64,000 bases of DNA, from assembly GCF_003054045.1 (NCBI RefSeq), contig NZ_QBKH01000005.1:310001-374000 (forward strand). The letters are read 5' to 3'. Position numbers and translations under genes: made by a program. The DNA comes from Sphingobacterium faecium. GTDB lineage: Bacteria; Bacteroidota; Bacteroidia; Sphingobacteriales; Sphingobacteriaceae. This document shows, in pieces, positions 1 to 8,288 of the stretch; the stretch's first letter is position 1; the number at the start of each line of letters is the position of its first letter. Under the pieces are notes generated by a model. The model was not told the origin of the DNA, did not search any database, and saw only the letters and a program-made list of their open reading frames with translations.

Positions 1-111
1 ACTGCTGTAGCCAAAAGCTACAATAAGCAACAGCGTAAATTTTACCATGAAGAGCCACTTTAGGTAATAAAGAATTGGCACATGACTGAAGACATGTGAA
101 CTTTTTTTCAT
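1..111 (-). CDS. SusC-like TonB-dependent receptor, N-terminal fragment (runs off left edge)
   Basis: The minus strand is open from an ATG at 109-111 to the window edge (37 codons). The peptide begins MKKSSHVFSHVPILYYLKW and continues into a hydrophobic stretch ending in AFGYSS. A short basic start, then a late hydrophobic signal segment, is typical of SusC/RagA-type receptors controlled by an adjacent sigma/FecR pair. The gene lies 130 bp downstream of the fecR-like gene on the same strand, as expected for that cassette. Only the signal region is visible, so the class rests mainly on context; the substrate cannot be read. Confidence 0.6.
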   Translation of the reverse strand, partial: MKKSSHVFSHVPILYYLKWLFMVKFTLLLIVAFGYSS

Positions 112-182
112 AATTTAGATATTAGAAGTTAGTAATTAAGCACATTACTTTCCTAGGGCTTTGTGCTTGTTCATTCATCTTT

Positions 183-215
183 AAGGGTGTATCATTACGA
201 TATGCCCTTTTTTGT
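183..215 (+). terminator. Strand-asymmetric hairpin between fecR-like and susC-like genes
   Basis: An 11-bp stem (183-193 with 199-209, loop ATTAC) is followed on the plus strand by six T. On plus-strand RNA the two central pairs are G-U wobbles. On minus-strand RNA, the direction of the flanking genes, the same positions become C-A mismatches. It therefore looks like a terminator only in the antisense direction. Its role, if any, is inferred. Confidence 0.4.
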
Positions 216-241
216 ACAGGTTTGATTCATAATTTTTGGTT

Positions 242-1348
242 TTAATAAATTAATATACTGTCTTGTTTTTCTGTATAATGTAAATTGACACCTGTCTTGA
301 TCAATAGATCTAGTAAATCTTTACAGGTTTTTTCTTCAAATACGCCTGTAAACGATTCATTCATGAGGTTTTCATTTTCGATTTTAATCGTTTTATTGTA
401 CCAACGTTCCATTTTTTTGGTCATGAGCTCTAATGGATCATTCTGAAAGACAAGTTTATTTTTAGTCCAAAGCATATCCAGTTGTTCACCGTCTTTAGAG
501 GTAGCTTTCTTTAGATCAATGATTACCTTTGTATTTTCAGTAGAGATACTCGGATGATTTTTGTTGATACGCATGTCATTACTCATCATATGAGTCACTT
601 CGATCTTGTCTCCGGGATGCATGATATATTGGCGATATTTACCATTGTCTTTTATGTGTAGATTGACTTTACCTTCAATCAATGCGGTTTCCATTCTCTG
701 CTCTTCAGGATAGGCTCTGACATTAAATTGAGTGCCTAATACCTCGATCCGGTTACCATAGGAATCGACATGAAAAGGTAGTTTTTTGTTCTTTGCAACA
801 TTAAAGTAGGCTTCACCGGAAAGTTTTACATCACGGTTGCTATGTCCATATGACATGTTGTACTCCAATTTGCTCTCGCTATTGAGCCAAATCTCCGTGC
901 CGTCTTTCAACCTGTAGAATTTACGTTCTCCTTTGGAGGATATGAGCGTGATGATATCAGTACTCCTAGGATGCATATAGATGTAACTAGCCCCTACTGC
1001 TAAAATGAAAAGTATAACCATTGCAGCAAGTAAGAGTCTATATTTTCGTACCTGATGGTAAGGCTCTACGGGTTTTGCTGTTAGAAGTCCTTGGGAAACA
1101 CTAGAGGACATAAATTTTTTTCTTGATCTTTCGTAGCGTGTTTCCTTGGTGATAGTTTGATCTTCAGATATCTTTTTGTTCTGTGTTAGAAAGAGATAGA
1201 GGTCGATTCTACTTTCTTCTTCTGCCATTAGACGATACAGCTCATCCAATTCTGAACCCGTAATGGTCTGGCTCAAAACTTTATGAATCAATTGTAAATA
1301 GTGCTGATCTGCTGCTGACATATACATGTGTTTAGTATGAAGACACAT
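242..1348 (-). CDS. FecR family anti-sigma factor
   Basis: This inner-membrane regulator is expected to hold the upstream ECF sigma factor and pass on a signal from a TonB-dependent receptor. The 368-residue protein has a cytoplasmic N-terminal part (about 1-104), one membrane segment (about 105-124) and a periplasmic FecR domain (about 133-232) with the motifs LKDGTEIWLNSES, LSGEAYFNV and VLGTQFNVRAY. The C-terminal DUF4974-type region spans about 298-366. It follows the sigma gene by 29 bp and precedes the SusC-like gene. In-frame ATGs at codons 8 and 10 are equally plausible starts. Family assignment is firm; the ligand is unknown. Confidence 0.9.
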   Translation of the reverse strand: MCLHTKHMYMSAADQHYLQLIHKVLSQTITGSELDELYRLMAEEESRIDLYLFLTQNKKISEDQTITKETRYERSRKKFMSSSVSQGLLTAKPVEPYHQVRKYRLLLAAMVILFILAVGASYIYMHPRSTDIITLISSKGERKFYRLKDGTEIWLNSESKLEYNMSYGHSNRDVKLSGEAYFNVAKNKKLPFHVDSYGNRIEVLGTQFNVRAYPEEQRMETALIEGKVNLHIKDNGKYRQYIMHPGDKIEVTHMMSNDMRINKNHPSISTENTKVIIDLKKATSKDGEQLDMLWTKNKLVFQNDPLELMTKKMERWYNKTIKIENENLMNESFTGVFEEKTCKDLLDLLIKTGVNLHYTEKQDSILIY

Positions 1349-1377
1349 GAAAGGATTAAAATCCCCAATAGCACATA

Positions 1378-1929
1378 TTATTTTTTTTCTTTTAATAGAA
1401 AATAGAGTTTTGCGACCGCAATCTGAATATGTCTATCTACTGTTTTGACTGCAATACCCATAGCTTCAGCAGCTTGTTTGTAGGTCATCCGGCAGTCTTT
1501 GACCAATAAAAACGCCTCTTTTGTTTTAGGAGGTAACTGATCAATGGCACGCTCTATCTCGCTTGTTTTTTCTACTGATATGAGCAATGCTTCAGGCGAT
1601 AGGTCGTCGACTAACGTGTTGCTATGTACTTCAACAGGTTCGTATCTGACGATTTTATTTCGTAATAGATTAAGACATTTATTTTTTGTTGCTCGGTATA
1701 AATAGGCTGATACTGATTTGATCTGAGTAAGCTTTGAACCCATATTCCAGATTTCCCAAAATACTTCGCTTGCCACATCTTCAGCATGGCAAGCGTCTTT
1801 GATGATGGAAAAAGCATATTGTTCCAGCATTGCAATATTTTGTATGAAGAACTGCTTAAACACATATTCATCACGCATAATGGCGATTCTATGTTTTTGT
1901 TCTTCACTAAAATCCTTAATATCGTACAT
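1378..1929 (-). CDS. RNA polymerase sigma factor, ECF subfamily (FecI-like)
   Basis: This 183-residue ECF sigma factor should direct RNA polymerase to the receptor operon when released by the FecR-like protein. Region 2 (about 20-95) contains the core-binding motif AEDVASEVFWEIW. Region 4 (about 120-178) contains LPPKTKEAFLLVKDCRMTYKQ followed by a helix-turn-helix (AAEAMGIAVKTVDRHI). No extra-cytoplasmic extension is present. Gene order sigma, anti-sigma, SusC-like receptor on one strand is the standard Bacteroidetes cell-surface signalling cassette. The length is usual for the family. Confidence 0.93.
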   Translation of the reverse strand: MYDIKDFSEEQKHRIAIMRDEYVFKQFFIQNIAMLEQYAFSIIKDACHAEDVASEVFWEIWNMGSKLTQIKSVSAYLYRATKNKCLNLLRNKIVRYEPVEVHSNTLVDDLSPEALLISVEKTSEIERAIDQLPPKTKEAFLLVKDCRMTYKQAAEAMGIAVKTVDRHIQIAVAKLYFLLKEKK

Positions 1930-2417
1930 GTATATGGTTGATTGGCCTGACTAATATAAACAAATCATACATAAAACGTTTACAATTATAAAAAATTATA
2001 GATTTCACTCCCTACTTTCAAATTAATTTTTATACAAAAAAATGATTTAAGCAATTGTTCATAACGATCTATACTATGTTAAAATATTAATATCAAATCG
2101 ATTATAGTTGATATAGAACATTCGGATTTTATAATTTGATTTATGATGTTAGTATGAAAAGCAGTTTTAATGTTGAAATTGACAAAGCAATAATTAAACA
2201 GACTGCTTCTGAAAAAAAAGAAAAGTACTGCTATATTGAGTAGCGCTTATCGAAAAATTCTCCTATAACTAGATCTCAAAAAATGGAATGAAAGCACTCA
2301 AGAAAAAACGTATATAACAAAAAAACCGTCTGATTATCCCAAACGGCTCCATATATTTTATGATGATACCTGATTGATAGTTTTTATGATTTTATTTCAT
2401 CAGAAAAGCTATAGCGA
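1930..2417. other. Intergenic region upstream of the sigma gene
   Basis: No credible gene was found in this 488-bp AT-rich stretch. A 29-codon plus-strand ORF (2154-2243) has no recognisable relatives or signals. The right end holds the terminator of the next minus-strand gene (2317-2347). Confidence 0.5.
2317..2347 (-). terminator. Rho-independent terminator of the GyrI-like gene
   Basis: On the minus strand an 8-bp stem (2347-2340 with 2332-2325, two G-U pairs, 7-nt loop) is followed by seven T. It sits about 70 bp downstream of the stop codon at 2418. Confidence 0.75.
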
Positions 2418-2885
2418 TCAATCCTTTACCGAGATATAAGTCTCTACCTCAGCTATAGGACCATCATTGTATTTTTCACCATGTACGGTAAAATCTGCTT
2501 TGTAAGCTCTTTTTGAATTAAATTCTTGATCAGCCCAAATGCCTAACCAGGTATCGAATATGGCTTCTGGCATCTTTCCTTTAGACACATATTCAGCATA
2601 TTCTCCCCCTTCGATCACTAGCCCTACAAGTCCTTCTGGAACGACCGTTAATCTGCTTACTTCATATCCGATAATGGTATCGTAATAGCCTGTAAAATCT
2701 GTTTCATAATTTGTATAAACGGCATAGATCTCGTTATTTATCTTTTGCTCAAGTTGATGTATGGTTTCATCTTTCCAAAACTTTTGCCATAATAATTCGA
2801 TATCATTTGCAGACTGTCCATTTTCATTGGTAGTTCTAATGGCCATACCGATAATCTTCTTTTCTTGAATGGTGATGTTGTTCAT
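2418..2885 (-). CDS. GyrI-like / effector-binding domain protein
   Basis: This 155-residue cytoplasmic protein resembles the stand-alone AraC-type effector-binding (GyrI-like, SOUL-like) fold. Visible family features are an N-terminal strand ending KIIGMAIRTTNENGQ, a middle FTGYYDTIIGYEVS and a C-terminal YISVKD. Related domains bind small hydrophobic molecules and are either parts of regulators or free-standing. No DNA-binding domain is present, so it is not itself a regulator of the AraC type. It appears monocistronic, with its own terminator. The ligand is unknown. Confidence 0.75.
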   Translation of the reverse strand: MNNITIQEKKIIGMAIRTTNENGQSANDIELLWQKFWKDETIHQLEQKINNEIYAVYTNYETDFTGYYDTIIGYEVSRLTVVPEGLVGLVIEGGEYAEYVSKGKMPEAIFDTWLGIWADQEFNSKRAYKADFTVHGEKYNDGPIAEVETYISVKD

Positions 2886-2924
2886 TTTTTGATTTTTAAT
2901 ATTTAAGCGAAAATAGCTATCCCC

Positions 2925-2944
2925 ACTGACAGCAGTATGTCAGT
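2925..2944. promoter_or_regulatory. Inverted repeat upstream of the GyrI-like gene
   Basis: A perfect 7-bp inverted repeat (ACTGACA/TGTCAGT) with a 6-nt centre lies 40 bp upstream of the start at 2885. It has no T run, so an operator or leader hairpin is likelier than a terminator. Function is inferred. Confidence 0.3.
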
Positions 2945-3089
2945 AAGAATGGTAACATCAAATTAAACCCATCTTTCATTAAAGAGGATTGTATGTAAGA
3001 ATGATATGCCTAAAAAATAAAGACTGATCAGCAAAGTAAGCCGACTAAGTGGCTGCTCTTAGCATAAAGTATGAAGACAGTTGAGGTAT

Positions 3090-5570
3090 TTATGCCATTA
3101 ATGGATCGCTTTTCGAATTTTCCCCAACTTCTATACGTCCTGCAAACTGTTCGTAAAAATCCAAATATCCTATACACATCACTGTTACATCGTACCAATA
3201 ATACTGCTTGGATAAATCAATGTCAACAACTTTACTAGAACCTGAGTGCACCTGAATACTCTTTGCTCCCTGCCCATAACTGTTATCTTGAAGTAATAAT
3301 TCAACCTGACGGTTCTCTTGATTCGCGATCTCGATCAACAATCGGCCTGTAAATCCGTTATCTTTTTTATTGCTTTCGTAACGACAAGAAATTTTGATTT
3401 TTGGATTTTCTTTCCCTCCAGCAAATGATCGAAAAAAACCATTTGGACCGTAAACGCTCAGTTTATAAGCACGATGATAAAAAGCATCTAATGACCAGCT
3501 ATCTTGCAATCGGTCTCCTGGAACCGTCGCATAATTCCAACTTCTACCTCCTTCATCATGATAAGGAGTTTCGCTATAAACGGTAAATGCTGCCCCTGAA
3601 GATGCAGGACCAAATATTCGGCTAGCAGACTCAAAGGAGATCTGATATTGCGCAGTTTCCTCATTAAAGTACCCATCCACATAGAGCTCATAAGGCAATC
3701 TGCATGAATCTTTAATACCTTTTTCCTGTTGCGGGAAATAGGGGGAAATCCGAGGTTCTTGGTCTAACTGATGTATTTCAGCTTCACTTAAAGCCTTGAA
3801 TCCTTTTGGTACATCTTTATATTTCGCTTGGTGAATACTTGCTATAAATGGTTTTTTTTGAACAAATTCAGGTTTCGCTATCACTTCTCCGTTGTAGGGT
3901 CTGAAGGCCGAAGTTAAATCTCCACAAACTGCCCTCCTCCATGCTGTAATATTAGTCTCTTTGATATTTGACTTTGTTTTATGACCAATGAACCGCTCTA
4001 AAAACTGTAATGGTGAAGTGTGATCAAATACCTGTGAATTAACCCAGCCACCACGGGACCAGGGAGAGGCGATGATCATCGGGACACGATATCCTAGTCC
4101 GATATTACTTTCACGTCCACTTTCCGGATGATATTGCTCTTCTTTCCGAACATACTCCAACCGTGTATCGATGCCTTGGGAAACCTTACCTGAATCTTTT
4201 TGGTAAGGATTTGGTGCGGCAAATGGTGCCACATGGTCAAAATAACCATCATTCTCATCATAAGTAAGGATAAAGATCGTTTTTTTCCATACTTCTGGAT
4301 TTTTGGTTAAGATATCCATGACTTCACTGACATACCAGGCACCGAACCAAGGTGAATCTGGGTGATCAGAGAAAAGCTGTGGCGCCGTCAGCCATGATAC
4401 TGTAGGCAGTTTGCCTGTATTGACATCTGCTCTAAACTGATGCAAGATATCACCCTTCGGTATCTGGAGTTGACGAGTCTCATCACCTTCTTGATATTCC
4501 ATCTGTTCGAGCTCCATATAGTCTGGAGCAGCACTGTTATTGACAAATGCACGTCGGTGGATTTCTTTTGTGTATGCACTCAACTTTTCAAAGTTTTCGT
4601 CCGTATACAGCTCTTGTTCCTTTACCGTTTCTTGCAGTCGCTTTTGCAATTTCTCGTATTCTTCTCCAGTTGCACTACCTTTTTTGTTTAGCTCTTCAAG
4701 GTTCGCATTGATCTGCTTTCTTTTCTGAATCAATAGATCTTGATACCGCTTGCTATATTGGACAGCATATTGGGGGAAATACTCCATGACATTGCATCCA
4801 AAATTCCCCAACCAACTGTTTTCTTGACCACTATAACCGTCACTACTGGAAGATATTTCATTTTGATAGATCTTCCAATCCACACCATTATCGGTAAGGC
4901 GTTCAGGAAAAGTCTTCCATGTGGCTTTGCCACTGAACTCGGAATCTCCATTCCAAACCAGTGCTTTATTGGTCAGTTTTTCTCGAATATTGCCTGTCCA
5001 AAAATAGAGTCTATTGGGATTGGTACCCGTGAGGCTGGAACAGAAATGTTGATCGCAGATGGTAAACGCATCGGCCATGGCATAGTAGAAAGGTATATCT
5101 TCACGTGTATAATGGCCCAATGTTAAGGGCATCTCTTTGAAATCTTTAAATCCCGAACGCTTGACATCTAGCCATCGATCCATCTTGCCTTGATTACTTG
5201 CATCGGTCTGGTCTGTCCAATTATGTGGCAGACAGCCCATCCAAGTGACTTTAGAATCTTTCATATCTAATCGAAAAGGCGCATATGTTTTACCATCCGA
5301 TTGAGACTGTAACCAAACCTTGCGGTTATTGGGTTGGCGGACAACACGAGGGTCGTTAAATCCTCGGACACCTTTTAAAGTGCCAAAAGCATGATCAAAT
5401 GATCTGTTTTCTTGCATCAGCAAAACAACATGTTCAGCATCATAAAACGTGCTCCCTAATATCGGATCAATGGCCATGGCCTTTGCAATAGATTGAGGGA
5501 GCAGCTGTGACAGGGACATGCCGCCCGTCAGCATAGCTGCTTTTTTTAGAAATTCTCTCCTGTTATCCAT
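3090..5570 (-). CDS. Phosphocholine-specific phospholipase C (non-hemolytic type), Tat-exported
   Basis: The 826-residue enzyme belongs to the bacterial phosphoesterase/phospholipase C family that splits phosphatidylcholine or sphingomyelin into diacylglycerol or ceramide and phosphocholine. The N-terminus MDNRREFLKKAAMLTGG is a Tat signal. The catalytic domain opens with VVLLMQENRSFDHAFGTLKG (about 49-68) and includes TYDENDGYFDHVAPFAAP. The last ~200 residues resemble the paired C-terminal beta domains of this family. Length is normal. It is followed 93 bp upstream by the proline-dehydrogenase-like gene on the same strand. Substrate choice (phosphatidylcholine versus other phosphodiesters) is inferred from the family. 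Confidence 0.9.
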   Translation of the reverse strand: MDNRREFLKKAAMLTGGMSLSQLLPQSIAKAMAIDPILGSTFYDAEHVVLLMQENRSFDHAFGTLKGVRGFNDPRVVRQPNNRKVWLQSQSDGKTYAPFRLDMKDSKVTWMGCLPHNWTDQTDASNQGKMDRWLDVKRSGFKDFKEMPLTLGHYTREDIPFYYAMADAFTICDQHFCSSLTGTNPNRLYFWTGNIREKLTNKALVWNGDSEFSGKATWKTFPERLTDNGVDWKIYQNEISSSSDGYSGQENSWLGNFGCNVMEYFPQYAVQYSKRYQDLLIQKRKQINANLEELNKKGSATGEEYEKLQKRLQETVKEQELYTDENFEKLSAYTKEIHRRAFVNNSAAPDYMELEQMEYQEGDETRQLQIPKGDILHQFRADVNTGKLPTVSWLTAPQLFSDHPDSPWFGAWYVSEVMDILTKNPEVWKKTIFILTYDENDGYFDHVAPFAAPNPYQKDSGKVSQGIDTRLEYVRKEEQYHPESGRESNIGLGYRVPMIIASPWSRGGWVNSQVFDHTSPLQFLERFIGHKTKSNIKETNITAWRRAVCGDLTSAFRPYNGEVIAKPEFVQKKPFIASIHQAKYKDVPKGFKALSEAEIHQLDQEPRISPYFPQQEKGIKDSCRLPYELYVDGYFNEETAQYQISFESASRIFGPASSGAAFTVYSETPYHDEGGRSWNYATVPGDRLQDSWSLDAFYHRAYKLSVYGPNGFFRSFAGGKENPKIKISCRYESNKKDNGFTGRLLIEIANQENRQVELLLQDNSYGQGAKSIQVHSGSSKVVDIDLSKQYYWYDVTVMCIGYLDFYEQFAGRIEVGENSKSDPLMA

Positions 5571-5663
5571 ATGTCAATTACTCTTTTATATGATCATTAT
5601 TTAATCGGTCCCTTGAATTGAACTTTTCCTTATCATCTCAAATAGGTTATACGATACTCTTCC

Positions 5664-6599
5664 TTATTTTGTCATATCACTCAAAGCTTGAAATATATTC
5701 ATCGGATATTCTGCTATCCGATTACATAGATATAAGTACCATTCTTTTCCGTAAACGAAGTAAAGCTTAGTTTGGTAACCTTGGGCTTGAAGCAACACCA
5801 GTTGCTCATTGCAAATACCATAAAGACTCTCGAACTCGTAGTTTTCTTTCGTTGGTTTGTACTTCTCGATCAATACTTGAGCATTTGCTTGTATTTTTTT
5901 GTCGTGTGTAGCAATTGAACATTTATGATTCTGTGCCAATAACTGATCGATATAACTCATATAAACATCATCAAGTATCTCACCTCTAGGCATAGAAAGG
6001 CCAATAGCTGTTTCAAACGCACCTTTCACGATCCTGATTCTTCCGGTTTCTTTTATTATTTCTTTAAAATCATCTTTTGTACGGTACAGATATGCCTGCA
6101 GGGTTATCGCCAAATGATCGTATTTTGTTAGTGCTTTTTTATAGGTATCAATAACTGCATCAGTTCTTTCAGTTCCTTCTGCACTGATGATAACTTCAAT
6201 ACCAGATTTTGATGCTTCCTGACAAATGGCATTTAAATTATTTAAACAAAGATCTTTGGATATTGCTAAGCCTATATGCGACAGATCTAGTGATACTGTG
6301 GAATTCAACTGTTGCAATCTGATTTGTTGACAGATACGAATAAACTCTTCGGTGGCAGCTTTGGATTCTTGCTCTGTCCGGGTACTTTCACCCATGAACT
6401 CTATCGAAGCTTTTAGGTTATTTAAAGTTTTAACTTTAACTATCGTTTCTTCCAGAGTTTCACCGCCAATATATCGATCGGCTGCTTTTTTAAAAAGTTG
6501 GAACAAGACAGGGTTTGCTAATATATAGGATTTGGAATCTTCATTTAGTGCTGCTTTTCTTAATGCTTCAGCACCAATCTGTAATAAGTCTTTATTCAT
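5664..6599 (-). CDS. Proline dehydrogenase family protein (divergent)
   Basis: This 311-residue protein matches the FAD-binding TIM-barrel of proline dehydrogenase, which oxidises proline to pyrroline-5-carboxylate. Support comes from the N-terminal helical region with a TVVKVKTLN-like stretch, a barrel strand SLDLSHIGLAIS, RIRIVKGAF, CSIATHDKKI, YEFESLYGI and the C-terminal FVYGKEWYLYLCNRIAEYP. In characterised enzymes the last motif carries two arginines and a further Arg (RRLAERP) that hold the proline carboxylate; here it reads NRIAEYP, so only one arginine remains. Substrate may differ. No P5C dehydrogenase gene is adjacent. Confidence 0.8.
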   Translation of the reverse strand: MNKDLLQIGAEALRKAALNEDSKSYILANPVLFQLFKKAADRYIGGETLEETIVKVKTLNNLKASIEFMGESTRTEQESKAATEEFIRICQQIRLQQLNSTVSLDLSHIGLAISKDLCLNNLNAICQEASKSGIEVIISAEGTERTDAVIDTYKKALTKYDHLAITLQAYLYRTKDDFKEIIKETGRIRIVKGAFETAIGLSMPRGEILDDVYMSYIDQLLAQNHKCSIATHDKKIQANAQVLIEKYKPTKENYEFESLYGICNEQLVLLQAQGYQTKLYFVYGKEWYLYLCNRIAEYPMNIFQALSDMTK

Positions 6600-7011
6600 A
6601 ATAACTTTTATATAACGAATAGCAATTATAAACTAATTATTGGAAAAAGAATATTTTTTTATCAGTTCCATTCATTTAAACGATCATTAACAAAATGTAT
6701 CTATTGATGTTCTCACTGCCATCGTCTAACTATAAATCTGGATAAATAGCTGTCTATTTCACTCTCGCTGCATAAATAGTGGAAAGTATCTATTTGATAA
6801 CAAAACGTCAATTGATTGATTTGGCTAGGCAGGATGATAACGCGATATCTACAGATTGTTAAAGAAATAATATTTAGGCCTATCACAAACTCAGGGATTC
6901 AATCAATGCCATATCTAATTTCGAACTTTATTTGTTTCAAAAGATAATTGAAATCTTAATATCCTAAAATTTCATAAAGTATTGCCGTCTGTAATGGAGC
7001 TAAGGTTTAAG
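6600..7011. other. Intergenic region, 412 bp
   Basis: AT-rich sequence between two minus-strand genes. No ORF with coding character, hairpin terminator or RNA gene was recognised. Confidence 0.4.
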
Positions 7012-7410
7012 TTATTTCTTTCGGGTAAATATCTGTTTATCCCAAGTTGAGGATTTCAATATACCATTGGGCTTGGTACGGTATACTAGTTTATTTTTTT
7101 CTACCGTAATTTCACTATACGGCGCATGATGTTCCTTATCTTCTGGCATGACCAATCTGGCATTTTTTATAAAAGCTTTATAGACATCGCCACTCGCCCG
7201 ACATTGGTATTTAGCTGTCCAGTCGGTGATCATTACATAACTGTCATTTTCAAAGGTTATCTGTAAGCATCTACTTGTTTTCTTATCTATCCAAATTCCG
7301 CCATATTGCTTTTGGATCTGTATCATCGTGAGAGGAGCTTGTCCATAGCTACTTGATTTGTATAAAAACAAAACAATTAAATAAAGAAATACTTTTTTGA
7401 AGCTTAGCAT
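7012..7410 (-). CDS. Small secreted protein, unknown function
   Basis: I do not recognise this 132-residue protein. It has a clear signal peptide (about 1-23, ending SSSYGQ) and a mature domain of about 110 residues rich in aromatic and charged residues. Features are YGGIWIDKKTSRCLQITF and two cysteines (C48 and C69 approximately) that could form a disulfide. A pattern of alternating hydrophobic strands suggests a small beta barrel, like other secreted Bacteroidetes lipocalin-like proteins, but this is weak. It stands alone, with a candidate promoter at 7452-7459. Confidence 0.6.
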   Translation of the reverse strand: MLSFKKVFLYLIVLFLYKSSSYGQAPLTMIQIQKQYGGIWIDKKTSRCLQITFENDSYVMITDWTAKYQCRASGDVYKAFIKNARLVMPEDKEHHAPYSEITVEKNKLVYRTKPNGILKSSTWDKQIFTRKK

Positions 7411-7451
7411 AGTTAAATGTAATAATTTTCATTTGAAACTTTTGAAAAAAT

Positions 7452-7459
7452 CAAATCTA
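7452..7459 (-). promoter_or_regulatory. Candidate Bacteroidetes -7 element (TAGATTTG)
   Basis: The minus strand reads TAGATTTG, matching the TAnnTTTG -7 consensus of Bacteroidetes primary-sigma promoters, 41 bp upstream of the start at 7410. No good -33 TTTG was seen. Confidence 0.35.
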
Positions 7460-7666
7460 AGTATACTTCGCCCTTTCTGTGTAATTCTCTTTAAACAGGA
7501 CGTTATGTAGATAAGAGTAAACAGGTTTATATTTTTTAATAAGCTTATCCTTTACTACTCATAATCGCTGAAATTACATATATCCTTTTAATTAAGAAAA
7601 TGTGCGTTATTTAATCCGAAAAAACTTAAAATGTGAGCTGATTATAATTTATTTGACCTATAATTC

Positions 7667-7674
7667 TATCTTTG
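7667..7674 (+). promoter_or_regulatory. Candidate Bacteroidetes -7 element (TATCTTTG)
   Basis: TATCTTTG matches TAnnTTTG and lies 68 bp upstream of the start at 7743. A TTTG is present 11 bp upstream, closer than the usual -33 spacing. Confidence 0.35.
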
Positions 7675-7742
7675 CGCATAATTAAAAAAAAATAATTCCT
7701 AATTCCCACCGACTGAAATTTAAAAATAGAACATTATTAAAA

Positions 7743-8288
7743 ATGAGTATAAAAAGAAAGATATTAGAAGCAAAAACAGATAAAGAATTAGAAATCTATC
7801 TGCAAGAAGATACTCGATTTGTCCCACAAGCAATTCAATTTGCGTATGAAATTCTCAAATCACGTGGAAGAATTTTTACTCCTGAAGAAATTGAACAAAT
7901 TACTTTCTTGATAGAAGAAAAGTCGAGAAATGACAAAATTACTATTCATCCAAATCATAAAAAAGCCGCAAACTTAATCTATGCATCAGCCGCGTTATCG
8001 ATTGTGAATATCATCATATCTCCTTATGTAAATTTTTCATTCCTAAATATCTTTTTCTCCCTTATCATTGTAGGGATGATTTTTGGTATTGGATATATAG
8101 TTAGTAAAGGGAGCAACGGGGTAAAATATATTATATTAGCCATGATGATTATTGGATTAATGTATATCCCTCTCATGATGTCAAATATCATCCAGAATCC
8201 TGTCGTTGGAACTATTAACATCATGCAAACCGCTTTACAGATTTGGGCCCTAATTTTATTATTTCAAATCCCTAAACCTATTAAATAG
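7743..8288 (+). CDS. Four-helix membrane protein, unknown function
   Basis: This 181-residue protein has an acidic/basic cytoplasmic N-terminal domain of about 75 residues, including YEILKSRGRIFTPEEIEQI, then four predicted membrane segments (about 80-100, 103-123, 129-152, 156-176). The N-terminal part resembles short coiled segments seen in many Bacteroidetes membrane proteins of unknown role. It ends exactly against the stop codon of the convergent transporter gene: the two TAG stops form the palindrome TAGCTA at 8286-8291. No function can be assigned. Confidence 0.7.
   Translation: MSIKRKILEAKTDKELEIYLQEDTRFVPQAIQFAYEILKSRGRIFTPEEIEQITFLIEEKSRNDKITIHPNHKKAANLIYASAALSIVNIIISPYVNFSFLNIFFSLIIVGMIFGIGYIVSKGSNGVKYIILAMMIIGLMYIPLMMSNIIQNPVVGTINIMQTALQIWALILLFQIPKPIK

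Larger units (their letters stand above)
7411..7742. other. Divergent intergenic region, 332 bp
   Basis: The region separates divergent genes at 7410 (minus) and 7743 (plus). It contains one candidate -7 element for each direction (7452-7459 and 7667-7674) and nothing else recognisable. Confidence 0.5.

Noticed and set aside
2154..2243. A 29-codon plus-strand ORF upstream of the sigma gene
   Set aside because: Too short, no promoter or recognisable sequence; expected by chance.
4740..5126. A 128-codon plus-strand ORF
   Set aside because: Lies entirely opposite the phospholipase C gene, which has full family motifs; it is a frame shadow.
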